A DNA stretch of 15,022 nt. Origin: Saccoglossus kowalevskii (Eukaryota; Hemichordata; Enteropneusta; Harrimaniidae). The notes below the pieces were generated by a model. It saw only the letters and a list, made by a program, of their open reading frames with translations, was not told where the DNA came from and made no database searches. How positions within the stretch are numbered: position 1 is the stretch's first letter; the number at the start of each line of letters is the position of its first letter. Shown in pieces: positions 1 through 11,200 of this stretch. Position numbers and translations under genes: made by a program. Location: contig NW_003116954.1 of assembly GCF_000003605.2 (NCBI RefSeq), positions 184,902 through 199,923 of the forward strand, given 5' to 3'.

Positions 1-140
1 AAAGTTAAGGTGTATAATGGGTTCCATATATAATTGTTAGCGACTGCATGAGATTCTATGATAAGGGCTTTCAATGAAATGATCTTTCAATGATCTCAAT
101 AATCTCATGTTTTACAATGGGCTGAAACTCCTCAACTGCA

Positions 141-1743
141 TTGGGTTTCAATGTAATGATCTTATCTACATTGGTTTCAATGGGTTGATCCCATGTACAT
201 GGGTTTCAATGGGATGATCTTAGCTACATCGGATCCATTGGGTTGATCATGTCTTATCTACATGTGATTCAATGGACTAACCTTATCTACATGGGTTTCA
301 ATGGGTTGATCTTATCTACATGGGTTGATCCCATGTACATGGGTTTCAATGTGATGATCTTATCTACATGGGTTTCAATGTGATGACTTAGCTCTGTGGG
401 ATCCAATGGGATGATCTTATCTATATTGGTTCCAATGGATTGATCATATCTACATGGGTTTCAATGGGTTGATCCCATGTACATGGGATCCAGTGGGTTG
501 ATATTATCTACATGGGTTTCAATGGTTTGGTCGCATGTACATGGGGTTCAATGTGATGATCTTATCTACACGGGTTTCAATGGGTTGATCCCATGTACAT
601 GGGTTTCAGTGGGGTGATCTTAGCTACATCGGATCCAATGGGTTGATCATGTCTTATCTACATGTGATTCAATGGACTGACCTTATCTACATTGGTTTCA
701 ATGTGATGATCTTATCTACATGGGTTTCAATGTGATGATCTTATCTACATGGGTTTCAATGTGATGATCTTATCTACATGGGTTTCAATAGGATGATCTT
801 ATCTACACTGGTTTCAATGTGATGATTAGCTCTGTGGGATCCAATAGGATGATCTTATCTATATTGGTTCCAATGGATTGATCATATCTACATGGGTTTC
901 AATGGGTTGATCCCATGTACATGGGGTTCAATGTGATGATCTTATCTACACGGGTTTCAATGGGTTGATCCCATGTACATGGGATCCAATGGGTTGATCA
1001 TGTCTTATCAATGGACTGACCTTATCTACACTGGTTTCAATGTGATGATCTTATCTATGGGTTGATCCCATGTACATGTGATCCAATAGGTTGATATTAT
1101 CTACATAGGTTTCAATGGGTTGATCTTATCTACATGGGTTGATCCCATGTACATGGGTTTCAATGGGGTGATCTTAGCTAAATGGAATCCAATGGGTTGA
1201 TCATGTCTACATGTGATTCAATGGACTGACCTTATCTACACTGGTTTCAATGTGATGATCTTATCTATGGGTTGATCCCATGTACATGGGATTCAATAGG
1301 TTGATATTATCTATATGGGTTTCAATGGGTTGATCTTATCTACATGGGTTGATGTACATGGGATCCAATAGGTTGATATTATCTATATGGGTTTCAATGG
1401 GTTGATCTTAGCTACATGGGTTTCAATGTGATGATCTTATCTACATGGGTTTCAATGGGTTTATCATATCTACATGGGTTTCAATTGGTTGATACCATGT
1501 ACATGGAATCCAGTGGGTTGATATTATCTACATGGGTTTCAATGGTTTGGTCCCATGTAAATGGGGTTCAATGTGATGATCTTATCTACACAGGTTTCAA
1601 TGGGTTGATCCCATGTACATCGGTTTCAATGGGATGATCTTAGCTACATGGGATCCAACTGGTTGATCATGTCTTTATCTACATGCCATTCAATGGATTG
1701 ATCTTATCTACTTGGGATCCCATGGATTGATCTTATCTACATG
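141..1743. repeat. 29-bp minisatellite, about 55 copies
   Basis: The unit begins GGGTTTCAATG and continues GATGATCTTATCTACAT or GGTTGATCCCATGTACAT; successive GGGTTTCAAT words at 722, 751 and 780 show the exact 29-bp step. Two unit types alternate, one ending in the palindrome CCCATGTACATGGG at the unit boundary, the other with TTATCTACAT. Larger blocks are also copied within the array. Bases 1-140 hold degenerate versions. The array lies in the intron after exon 13. Open frames in it are a result of the repetition. Confidence 0.97.
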
Positions 1744-2043
1744 GATTATACTATCTGTGTTTTTTGGTGCAATGTTCCAATTTCAAAAATTTATTCAATA
1801 AATTGATTCAATAAATTCAGTTTGAGAAACAAAAATGACTGTCCACTCATTTTGGAATTAACTCACTCTTCAACACTACATGCCAATGATATTTTTCCAG
1901 GTAGCCATTTTGGCTTGAGACTGGAGACACTAATGTTGGTTATTTTGCCACAATAATGCCATAATTTTGGATATTTTTTAATCAGAATGCTGTCAATAAT
2001 AACATTCTAATGATACAGGATTCAATAAGTTAATTTTTCTCAC
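1744..2043 (-). other. Start of intron 13, between exon 13 and the minisatellite
   Basis: Three hundred AT-rich bases between the exon 13 donor and the 29-bp array. No stop-containing extension, polyadenylation signal in context, or further exon is convincing, so the gene appears to continue below position 1. Confidence 0.6.
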
Positions 2044-2212
2044 CTTTTCATTCAGACAGCAATGAAATACAAATATAAAAAGACCCTGCAGTGAGTTAGC
2101 AATAGTGAATACATAAGCCATGACTAGAGTGTGTGTATTAATATACATCAATCCGAATATCCATGTAATGCCCAGTAAACAAAGTAATACACAGGCTGCT
2201 TTGATCCAGGTT
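2044..2212 (-). CDS. ADGRL: Exon 13: transmembrane helices 6 and 7
   Basis: Acceptor tttttcag at 2214-2213, donor gtgaga at 2043; 169 bp, phase 2 to 0. It encodes (G)[20 protein letters not shown] for TM6, [15 protein letters not shown] as loop and start of TM7, then [20 protein letters not shown] and K549. [10 protein letters not shown] and N-LQG-FIFVFHC are the strongest TM6 and TM7 signatures of adhesion receptors. The protein continues past this exon, since the tail exon is not found in 1-2043. Confidence 0.97.
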
Positions 2213-5200
2213 CTGAAAAATCATAGAAAATCATCAGATTACTTTTACATAATATTTAATGTGGTGTATGTCCATTTATATGTATCTGTAAGCATACCAT
2301 TGATGAACCCAATAAGTGATTTTCCATTCAACTGCGAGATCTCGTGAGATGCATGAAAGACGTGCGTTGAACGTCTGCCGTAAAAATCGAACGATTTGAT
2401 TTTGAACTCGATTTTCTTTATTTCATAGCTCACATCGACCGGCCGATCTTCGACAGAGGAATATTGCTTTCGAATACCCTCACTTAATTGAAATTGTCTA
2501 TCATCAAATGTATACAGCACATTATTTAGCATGGAAATGACCCCCAAAATATTTTCGCGTTTGTCGGATCCCACGCGATGTTTGACACCACTACGATGCT
2601 ATGACCTTTGTTTGTCCTGTTTTTACGTTCAATTTCACGCATAACGCGTGATTCTCGCAGTGAACGGAAAATGGTCTATTGTGCCACATGATGCGATCTG
2701 AGCATGCAATCAATGTTTATTTTCACTGCCTTGCAGTGATCAGGTCATACAATTATTCTTTATGGATTCTAGTTTTGTTTTGTTTTGAGGTGAAATAAAA
2801 AAATTCACAGCATACTATTTACAACTGTTCTTGCATTTTAGTCTCTCCGAGTCTATATGGATTGCGTGCAAGAGTAAAGTGGATTTGTATTAGTAGTGAG
2901 AGGGTGGGTATTGAAAAAAAGTAAGGCAGTGCGAAAGTGGGATAGTGAAAGGGTGGGCAGTGAGAGGGTGGGATAGTAAGAGGGTAGGTTAGTGACAAGA
3001 TGGTCTAGTGACAGGGCAGGGCAGTGACAGGGTGGGGTAGTGACATGATGATGGGAAAGAAATGTGTTCTAAAAGTTGAATGTCACACACATAATAAAAA
3101 CTGACTAAACTAAAGGTCCCTGATTACAATAATTGGAATTTGTTTCTAAATTATGGTATACACCAAACATGTATAAACATTGGAGCTATTCATACAGACT
3201 GAAATAGGAACATAATCATATAATAGACAACAAACTACTTACTCAGACAATATGCACAAAACAAGGGAGCTACTTTTACAAAAAACATCTAACTTGAAAT
3301 TCAGAGAATATACACCAAAGTAGGGAGCTACTTTTACTATGGACAACAAAATAGTTACTCAAAGAATATATACCAAACTAGGAAGCTACTTTTACAATAA
3401 ACAACAAAATAGTTACTCAGAGAATATATGCCAAACTAGGGAACTGCTTTTACAATAGACAACAAAATAGTTACTCAGAAAATATACACCAAACTAGGGA
3501 GCTGTTTTTACTATAGACAACAAAATAGTTACTTGGAGAATATCAACCAAACTAGGGAGCTGCTTTTACAATAGACATTACAACAAAATAGTTACTTGGA
3601 GAATATCAACCAAACTAGGGAGCTGCTTTTACAATGGACATCCAACAAAGTGACTTATATATACTTACATACAATTACACCTCTAATCGTATGTAAATCT
3701 AATGACTATTCCAAGTAGACTATATCTTATCATAGAACAGCTAAACATGTATATACTACCTGGCTGGGTCTATACATTTGTAGTTGCTTATATACTTTTT
3801 TTGTGCCCAAAAGTGGATTTGTGATTTCATCATTTATTAAGTTTTTTTTCATTTCATTGATTTTGGATAAAAGTGTTCTACATATTATAAAACAATGAAG
3901 ACTAACATCTAGGAACAAATATTTTGCTTACATCATTTTATTAGTGACTGGTTGGTCTTGTGTGCTGATATGAAGATAGTAGAGTTAGTATGTTAAAAAT
4001 CACATTACATGACTTTTTATGTTTTTCTTATTGCATTTCAGGCAAGACTTTTAATAATTTGGTCATAAAAAAATAAACACTGTGTTATTATCATCACCGG
4101 ACAGTTAATCTGTTAAATAGTGATCTGAGAGACAGTATTTACTGGTACAGTTTACCAGCTTGGTCTTTAAAATAGTTCAACTTGTGCAAAAAAAACAAAG
4201 TAAAACAAGGTAACTTATACTGGCCACTAGATGGTGCATGTTAAAAAACAAAATTATTAAATATAATTACAGTGGCCACTAGATGGCGCTATAGCAAATA
4301 CTTACCCTGTCTGTTTTTTACCAGGTGCTGATCCGGAATGCCTGCACATAATAACAGCAGCCATCACTAAAAATATCATATTAACCTAGAAAACAAATAG
4401 ATTTGCAAAATATTAAATCTTTATTACATTCAAATTATGTGTAAACAAAATGCATGCAAATCACTTTTAAAACATGTTTCTAATTTCACATAATTATGGA
4501 CAGAATACCAGAGTTACAGCTGACAAAAACTACACAATAATTAAATAACAAGAGCCTCTCGGCTGAGATAACTCCGCTGTTAGCAATGCACATTTCAATT
4601 AAAGAACAGAATTAAAAAATGAACAATATGTATATTATCAAAACAATCAGACTTGCGGTTTTCAACAAGAAGTCGAAAATATCACTTTTTACCAAAAATT
4701 ACAAAAAATATTCATCAAAATTAGAGAATTAAAGATATCACGAAATGAACAAATCTGAGAGAGGTCCACATGTAGTACCTATATATGTAATATCAAAGCA
4801 ATTGGAATTGCGGTTTTCAACAAGAAGTAGAAAATATCACTTTTACCAAAAATGACAAAAATATTCACCAAAATTAGAGAATTGAAGATATTACAAAATG
4901 AACAAATCTGAGAGAGGTCCACATGTTGTACCTATATATGTAGTATCAAAGCAATTGGACTTGCGATTTTTAACAAGAAGTTGAAAATATCACTTTTTAC
5001 CAAAAATTACAAAAATATTCACCAAAATTAGAGAATTAAAGATATCATTACAAAATGAACAAATCTGAGAGAGGTCCACATGTTGTACCTATATATGTAA
5101 TATCAAAGCAATTGGACTTGCGGTTTTTAACAAGAAGTTGAAAATATCACTTTTTACCAAAAATGACAAAAATATTCACCAAAATTAGAGAATTGAAGAT

Positions 5201-8200
5201 ATCATGATGAAATGAACAAATCTGAGAGAGGTCTACCCAAGGTACATATACACGAAGTATCAAAGCATTCAGGCTTGTAGTTTTCAAGAAGAATTCGAAA
5301 AAGTAAAACATTGACACGGACGACGAACGACGCCGACGACGACAGACAATCACTCATATGATAAGCTCCGCTCGACAAAGTCGACAGCGAAGCTAAAAAT
5401 ATCTGATCTCACTTTGTACAATTTCCTTATTTACTGCAGATATGTGGTACATAATTGCATGACTTCAAAAATATGTATACTTGTACAATGTAGTTATATG
5501 AATAGCGCCCTCTATCAATGAGAAACAACTGCTTATTATAAAATATAACAACCACTCATACACAATCTCTAATAGAGAAAACTAAACTACCCTAAAAATT
5601 ATTTAGCAGTAGTGAAAATAATTTTCACAAGTTTTTTCAGAAGCATGAATTAATAGCATACCAATGAAAATTACTTTTTTCCTATTGGTTGATGCAATTA
5701 AATAGTGAGTCATTTTTTTGAGAATAGAAATAGATAACATAACATTTGCTAGGATATTTTTTTGCTTTATGCACACAGCAGTGCCATGCCAATGGAGCTT
5801 CAAAGACTGTAAATTTGCCAAAAAATAATGCTGTACCAATGAAGTTACACTCAAGATGAACTCAATGAGAGGAATAATGACACAGTGTCAAGCAGTTATC
5901 CAATCAAAAACTTGAACTCACACAGGAACTCAGTCATGGTAATCATATATTGTGGTAATGAACTTTCAACCTTTGACATCATAGGACCAAAGTCAATCAA
6001 GCAGACGATAATATTATAAGGTTATTACCTCAAGAATACCTCAAAGTATGCACGAAGACGGTACAGCTGGAGTACCAACCGACGTGCAACATCTTTTCTT
6101 TCCAAGGATATATCATGGGAATGCCAAAATCAAAAAGTTTAGAACAGAATCAGCAAACTTCTTTGTGTGGAGTCCGGTCAAACCCTGGTGGCAGCCATGT
6201 TTGTTTTTATCATTAGAGCATAATCATTCCATATTTGGAATTCGCATTTCCCTATATGGTAGGATGAAATTACCGCTCAAAATACCACAAAATGATGGCA
6301 CGCTGTAACTTATGGCGTTACGGTGACAGATGTATAATAATTGCTTTTACTGAGAATATTTTACAATATCTATGCATTGTTTTAAAGCATTATTTTTATT
6401 GACACATGCATGTTATGTTCAAGTCACGTGTAAAAAAAATTGAAGTTCTTGTTCTGTTGAAATTGTCATTGATATGTGTCGCAATTATGAACATAGATTT
6501 TTTTTTATTTCCATGCCACTTTTCACAATGTATGAATAAAAAGTTAGCGCAAACTAAAAGATAGTATATAAAATCTAGTTTGAAGCATCACAAACTGGGA
6601 GAATGAATAAGTTTTCACAGTAAACTAAAAAGTTGCTGTACTCACCAAAATAACAGCACAGACAGGACCAACAAATGCCCAAATTAAACCTCGCTCAGTG
6701 GTTATCCAACAACTACAATAAAAAAAATTATTATTATGTTTTTAAAATTTTTTTTCATTCCATATTGTGATTAAATATTCATGAGAAAAAATTATATATG
6801 ATTAAAATTACTATGATGGCATAAATACTGTAAAATGCTTTAATTCCACAAGAGATTAAAATTTTGTGATCAGTGATATCATGAAATTTTGTAAGAAGTG
6901 AAAATTTTACTGGGATCGAAAAAAAAAGTACTACTGTAAAATCTGTATTAAAAGCCGCGGCTTCTAATAAAATGGTACAATGCAACAGAGGGGATGCGGC
7001 TTCTATTAGAGCATCTACACATATGAGAAACGGTGAATTTTTAGGTCTCAGTTGTTCAAAAAGAATGGGTGCGGTTTCTATTAGGGATGCGGCTTCTAAT
7101 ACAGATTTTACGGTAGTACAAATCAAAACAACTTTTATGAAATTTTGCCATCACCTTCTCCATTAAATCATTAAATTGCAAAACATCCCAGCAGCAAAAA
7201 CTAAACAGTAAAAGAAGTGAATATGCTCCACACTAGAACCAGGCTCAAAACAGAATTACAAACATGGAACTGTTGCCAGCATTTTTGTCGACTTATCTTC
7301 AACGGCTGCAGACATATAATAGTTACATTATTGTTGGTGTATCAATGCAGATTAAAGGGACACATGCCGCATTCCATGTAATCTTCAACCAAAATGATCC
7401 GTGTGACACCAAATGAATACACACTTTAATGTTGAAATGCACATGCTATGTATACAGCCTCTAACAGATGAAAAGTATATGCTAAATGGCTTGATATATG
7501 TTTACCCTGTGTTTACGCATTCAGTTCAAAGGTAATTTTGGTAAATTTCACATTACATGTACATGTTTGTTTGTTTTTTTAAATTATGCAGATTTTAAGC
7601 CAGTTCACAAAGGTTATTTTGAAGTTCAAATAGTTCATAAATTGACTAGACAATTGACTTTATAATTGTGGACAAAATTCAAACTATTGAGTTTTGACTC
7701 ACTATTGGTCTGTTCCATATCCATCGTAGTATACAGCAGCAGATACACCAACAATCACCGCAGGAACTCCTGCATAGAAAACATCAACAGATTTATTACA
7801 CTAAGGATACAATGTTAGGTTTATGCAGAGATGCACGCTTCAGGAATGTTTCAGGAAATTCTTTTAACCTAACTTGGGTTGTGTGTACTGTAAATGGTGC
7901 AGTATAATATTAAATGGTGCAGTATAATATTAAATGGTGCAGTATAATATTAAATGGTGCAGTATAATATTAAATGGTGCAGTATAATATTAAATGGTGC
8001 AAATAAATTAAAACATTCAGACAGACCGTGCAGATACAGTATGTTTACAATAAACGATGGAAATGAAAAAAAAATATAACTAGAGCATTTGTTATATTTA
8101 TACTATATTTACTCATTGACTCTTACACAATCCCTAGAGGGAAAGGAAATGGTCACAAGGTAGAGGAAATAAAACAAAACAAAAACAATATGCTAAATAA

Positions 8201-11200
8201 CAAAATACAATCACTAAATTACTCAATATTACAAAATCACTAAAATAATGAATAATGTTATGTGTCTTGCATACTGGAGTCAGAAAGCAGCAAAAATCAT
8301 GATGTACATGGATGATAATGAACCGTGAAGTTAAGGTGTATAACACTCACCATATCCATATGGATAGTAGTATCTCCTCCTGGAATGCTCGGCTTCAAAG
8401 ACTTCTACTAACATGACATACAGTTGAATTCCTTCCAAACTCATCCATGCAAACGCTGCCAGGAAAAAGTAATGCAGGAATCCTGCTATGACAGAACACC
8501 AAACCTGCAATGTAAAACAACTATAATGAGTTCTCTATAAGACTACAATGGTTTTAGAAGAACGTGCAGCTTATCTACAAGTATTAAAGAGGAACCGCTC
8601 AATCCAATGGATTGCACCATGTGCTCATGGGTAATTAACTCCGTCTCTGCCCACTAAGTAAATGAATGCTTATCATGCACGCTTTAATACTCAAACTGTG
8701 ATTGACAGGCCTTTTGCATACATTAGCTGCCATTTTAAACTCATGATTTTACTGTCACGGCACGTTTCGACCGAAAAACACACATTATACATCAAACTCC
8801 AACCAGATGAGTGTTGACGCTAGCGTACATATTCATGCCCCGTAGAAATGTATTTGGAATCACAGCTTGATTCCCAAACATCGTAAATGGCACATTCTCA
8901 GAGCTCTTTCGCAATGTGAGCGGCCTGGTTCAGATTAGCATACTAATTACGGTGGCCATCTGCCCCAATTTATAGTATTGGTTCTCCTTAAGGTACACAG
9001 AAATACACACACAGTTTCAGACATTTTTTGCAATACGTCGTTCCAGTATGTGCCATATACAGTAAAATGAGTAATATGTTATTTTGTTGATCCAAATCAA
9101 ACTGTAATGCACATATTCAAGTATTAAAGCAGTATTTAATAAACATTGAACATATATTATTAAACATATATCTTCTTGTATTGAATAATCAAAAAAAATG
9201 AAAACCGAATTATTGCATTATTTTTCAATTATCCTTTGGACCACTAGCTTTCAAAATTACTGCTATTTATTTACATGTAGGAGCATGCAAAAGGTAATTA
9301 TTAACTTTCAATGATACTATAGTTTGCGAAATATCACTACCAACTATCAAAGTAATTAACATGCAAATGTTCAAATAATATACTCTATATATTCATACTG
9401 GGAGAAGAAGTTATGACAACTTTATAGTGAAAGTTATCGCAACCACGACAACTTAATGACTTTCAAACTTAAGATTTACAGGTTTAGCTCATTTAAATAT
9501 TACCTTATATGGTCAAAGAATGATCTAGGATGGGTTAGCACAAGATAACAGGCTCCTGACAGATAATCAGGAAACTTGAACATAAACTGTGGGAATTAAC
9601 ATTTAACTACTGTGAAATACTTTATTTTCGCTGAAATTAATTTTTTGCTGATAAAGCTTTTTGGGTGTTTTGTATGGAATCTATTTTCACTGATTTTTGA
9701 TGATTTGAATGCGATACATAGAAAAAAAAGTTATTCACTGGATTTTCAGCGAAAATAGCGAAATTAAATTCCAAGCGAAAATAAAGTATTCTACAGTATT
9801 TGACTGCTGAAAAAAAAAGGACATTTACCTCCTGATCAGTTTGATCAATGCCTGCCATAAATATCACCTCCGCAATCAACAGACAAAGACATAGATTCTT
9901 GTGAATAGTATTGCGATCATTCTGGAGGCTTCTGTTGGGTACGCAAATAACAAATGCATACATTTCGTGAAAAATATTTTATACCAGGTGACAGTTTTTA
10001 TCTTTTGAGTTTTCTACACTGCAATTGTTTATCAAATGGCAATTAATGTGATATCCCAATGTCAACCAGGTCCAGTTGAACCAAAGCACCTGCAGATCTA
10101 ATTCAAAGCTTTCTGCAAGTCAAATCCAATATTAAATGCTCTAAAATTTCATAATTTTTCACCAGAAGTAGTGAAAATTTGTACCTCAGGAAATTATTAT
10201 CAGTTTACAGTAGATTCATAAATCAGTTGCATTTATTTTATACTGTATGATTCAAATATGACCACAGGCATAGTTTTCAGAAATTATCAGAAATTTAATA
10301 AATAAATAGCACTTACGAACAACAGCAGAATGTAAATAGACAGAGTAGAAGACACACCATGGATACAATAAATCCAGCATATGTAATAACTGACAGAGCA
10401 AAATGGTGATCTGGAGAAATCTGAAAAAAATAGCACATTGATATGTTGAATATAGTAGCTTATTTTGAATATTAATTAATTTAAATTAAAATACAGTATT
10501 ATTCTGATAAAAATTCTTATGGCCTGACAACAATAAATTAAATTAATTTAAAAGTTAATTATATTTGATATTAATTTTATTTATTTTTTTTTTATTCTTT
10601 GAAATTTCCGATGGGATTTAAATAGACAGTCAATATTTCTCCTATAGTTTTAGTTCAGAAAAGTACAGAAATATTTGTAAACCAGGATACCGCATACATC
10701 AATGACTATATGTTGAAAACTGTATTTTGTGAATCAGTCTGTGTACTTACAGCAACTCCTCTGACATCCATAATGACAGCAAAGTTTGTTAAATGACTAC
10801 ATTTACATACGGTATGGGTGTCATTATTTGTCACAGTCTCACAACCATAGTCTGACCATATTCCATCATTACTGAAAATATGAATATAAACATACTACTG
10901 TAAAACATGTCTTTTTAGCTAGCATGTTATTTTAGATAATTTAGCTAATCTGTAATTTCACTAATTCAAGATGTCACTAATTCAAAATAAAGTATATTCT
11001 CACAATGAGATTGTTGACACTTTTACTAAATTAAGATTCAGTTAATTTTTACATGGAGTAAAATTTGCAAAACAGGCGTGTAGCTATTTAAACATGTTTT
11101 ACAGTATCTTAGACTGCACTGGTTTCTTTGGCTGTGTCAAGTTTGAATGGACCATTTTTCTTTCACTTTTATGCATGAATTCAAACTTAGAAAACAGGAC

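Larger units (their letters stand above)
2213..4305 (-). other. Intron 12 (2,093 bp)
   Basis: Contains, from low to high coordinates, a CpG-rich block (about 2245-2700), a G-rich degenerate repeat (2894-3056), a 58-bp tandem repeat (3224-3656), a weak cryptic exon candidate (3760-3877) and the paired CTCF-like motifs. The stretch 3880-4220 is AT-rich and shows nothing further. Confidence 0.8.
4547..5399. mobile_element. Pearl/Helentron-like element with ~155-bp tandem core
   Basis: Starts AACAAGAGCCTCTCGGCTGA and ends in a hairpin followed by TAAAAAT. The middle holds a tandem repeat: the word ATCAAAGCA or a near match recurs at 4637, 4792, 4945, 5102 and 5259 (spacing 155, 153, 157, 157 bp). 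Then come a GAC/CGAC microsatellite (5313-5346) and an imperfect hairpin (5364-5376 with 5380-5394). This order (left part, ~160-bp core repeats, microsatellite, hairpin end) is what I know of bivalve pearl elements and Helentron-associated elements. No protein is encoded. Confidence 0.7.
4386..6645 (-). other. Intron 11 (2,260 bp), the longest intron
   Basis: Contains the pearl-like element at 4547-5399, a CTCF-like sequence at 5503-5516 and an end of MITE family W at 6029-6068. The stretches 5400-6028 and 6069-6645 are otherwise AT-rich and I recognise nothing else in them. Confidence 0.8.
8505..9828 (-). other. Intron 8 (1,324 bp)
   Basis: Holds a TTAA-flanked 400-bp element (8584-8991) and MITE family X copy 1 (9608-9798). 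The stretch between them, 8992-9607, is AT-rich and shows no clear structure. Confidence 0.8.

Noticed and set aside
1416-1637. Open frame of 73 codons within the minisatellite
   Set aside because: It reads through 29-bp repeats and its peptide simply cycles through the three frames of the unit. No splice signals or homology.
141-1743. CRISPR-like appearance of a 29-bp repeated unit
   Set aside because: Units are directly adjacent with no unique spacers, copies vary, and the sequence is from an animal genome.
1-2043. Search for the cytoplasmic tail exon of the receptor
   Set aside because: After the exon 13 donor no minus-strand segment has an acceptor with a tail-like open frame, and most of the space is minisatellite. 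The tail is taken to lie outside the window.
2120-2347. Plus-strand open frame of 75 codons
   Set aside because: It lies antisense to the TM6-TM7 exon and intron. The minus-strand reading carries unmistakable receptor motifs.
2894-3056. G-quadruplex potential of the G-rich repeat
   Set aside because: GGG runs are present, but four regular runs at short spacing are uncommon in it. Not strong enough to call without a scoring tool.
5147-5353. Minus-strand open frame with an Arg-rich start
   Set aside because: It lies in the pearl-like element. The Arg run is the GAC microsatellite read in reverse.
5603-5854. Minus-strand open frame of 83 codons in intron 11
   Set aside because: AT-rich composition, no recognisable motif, and no splice phase fitting the receptor.
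6048-6308. Plus-strand open frame of 86 codons
   Set aside because: Its start overlaps a MITE fragment and nothing in the peptide is recognised. It may be part of an old mobile element, but this cannot be supported.
6779-7166. Overlapping open frames on both strands, repeating AASIRDAAS-like words
   Set aside because: They come from the inverted repeats and internal GCGGCTTCTAATA words of MITE Z.
8134-8346. Minus-strand open frame of 70 codons next to exon 9
   Set aside because: It begins after the exon 9 donor, so it lies in the intron. Its hydrophobic content comes from AT-rich sequence.
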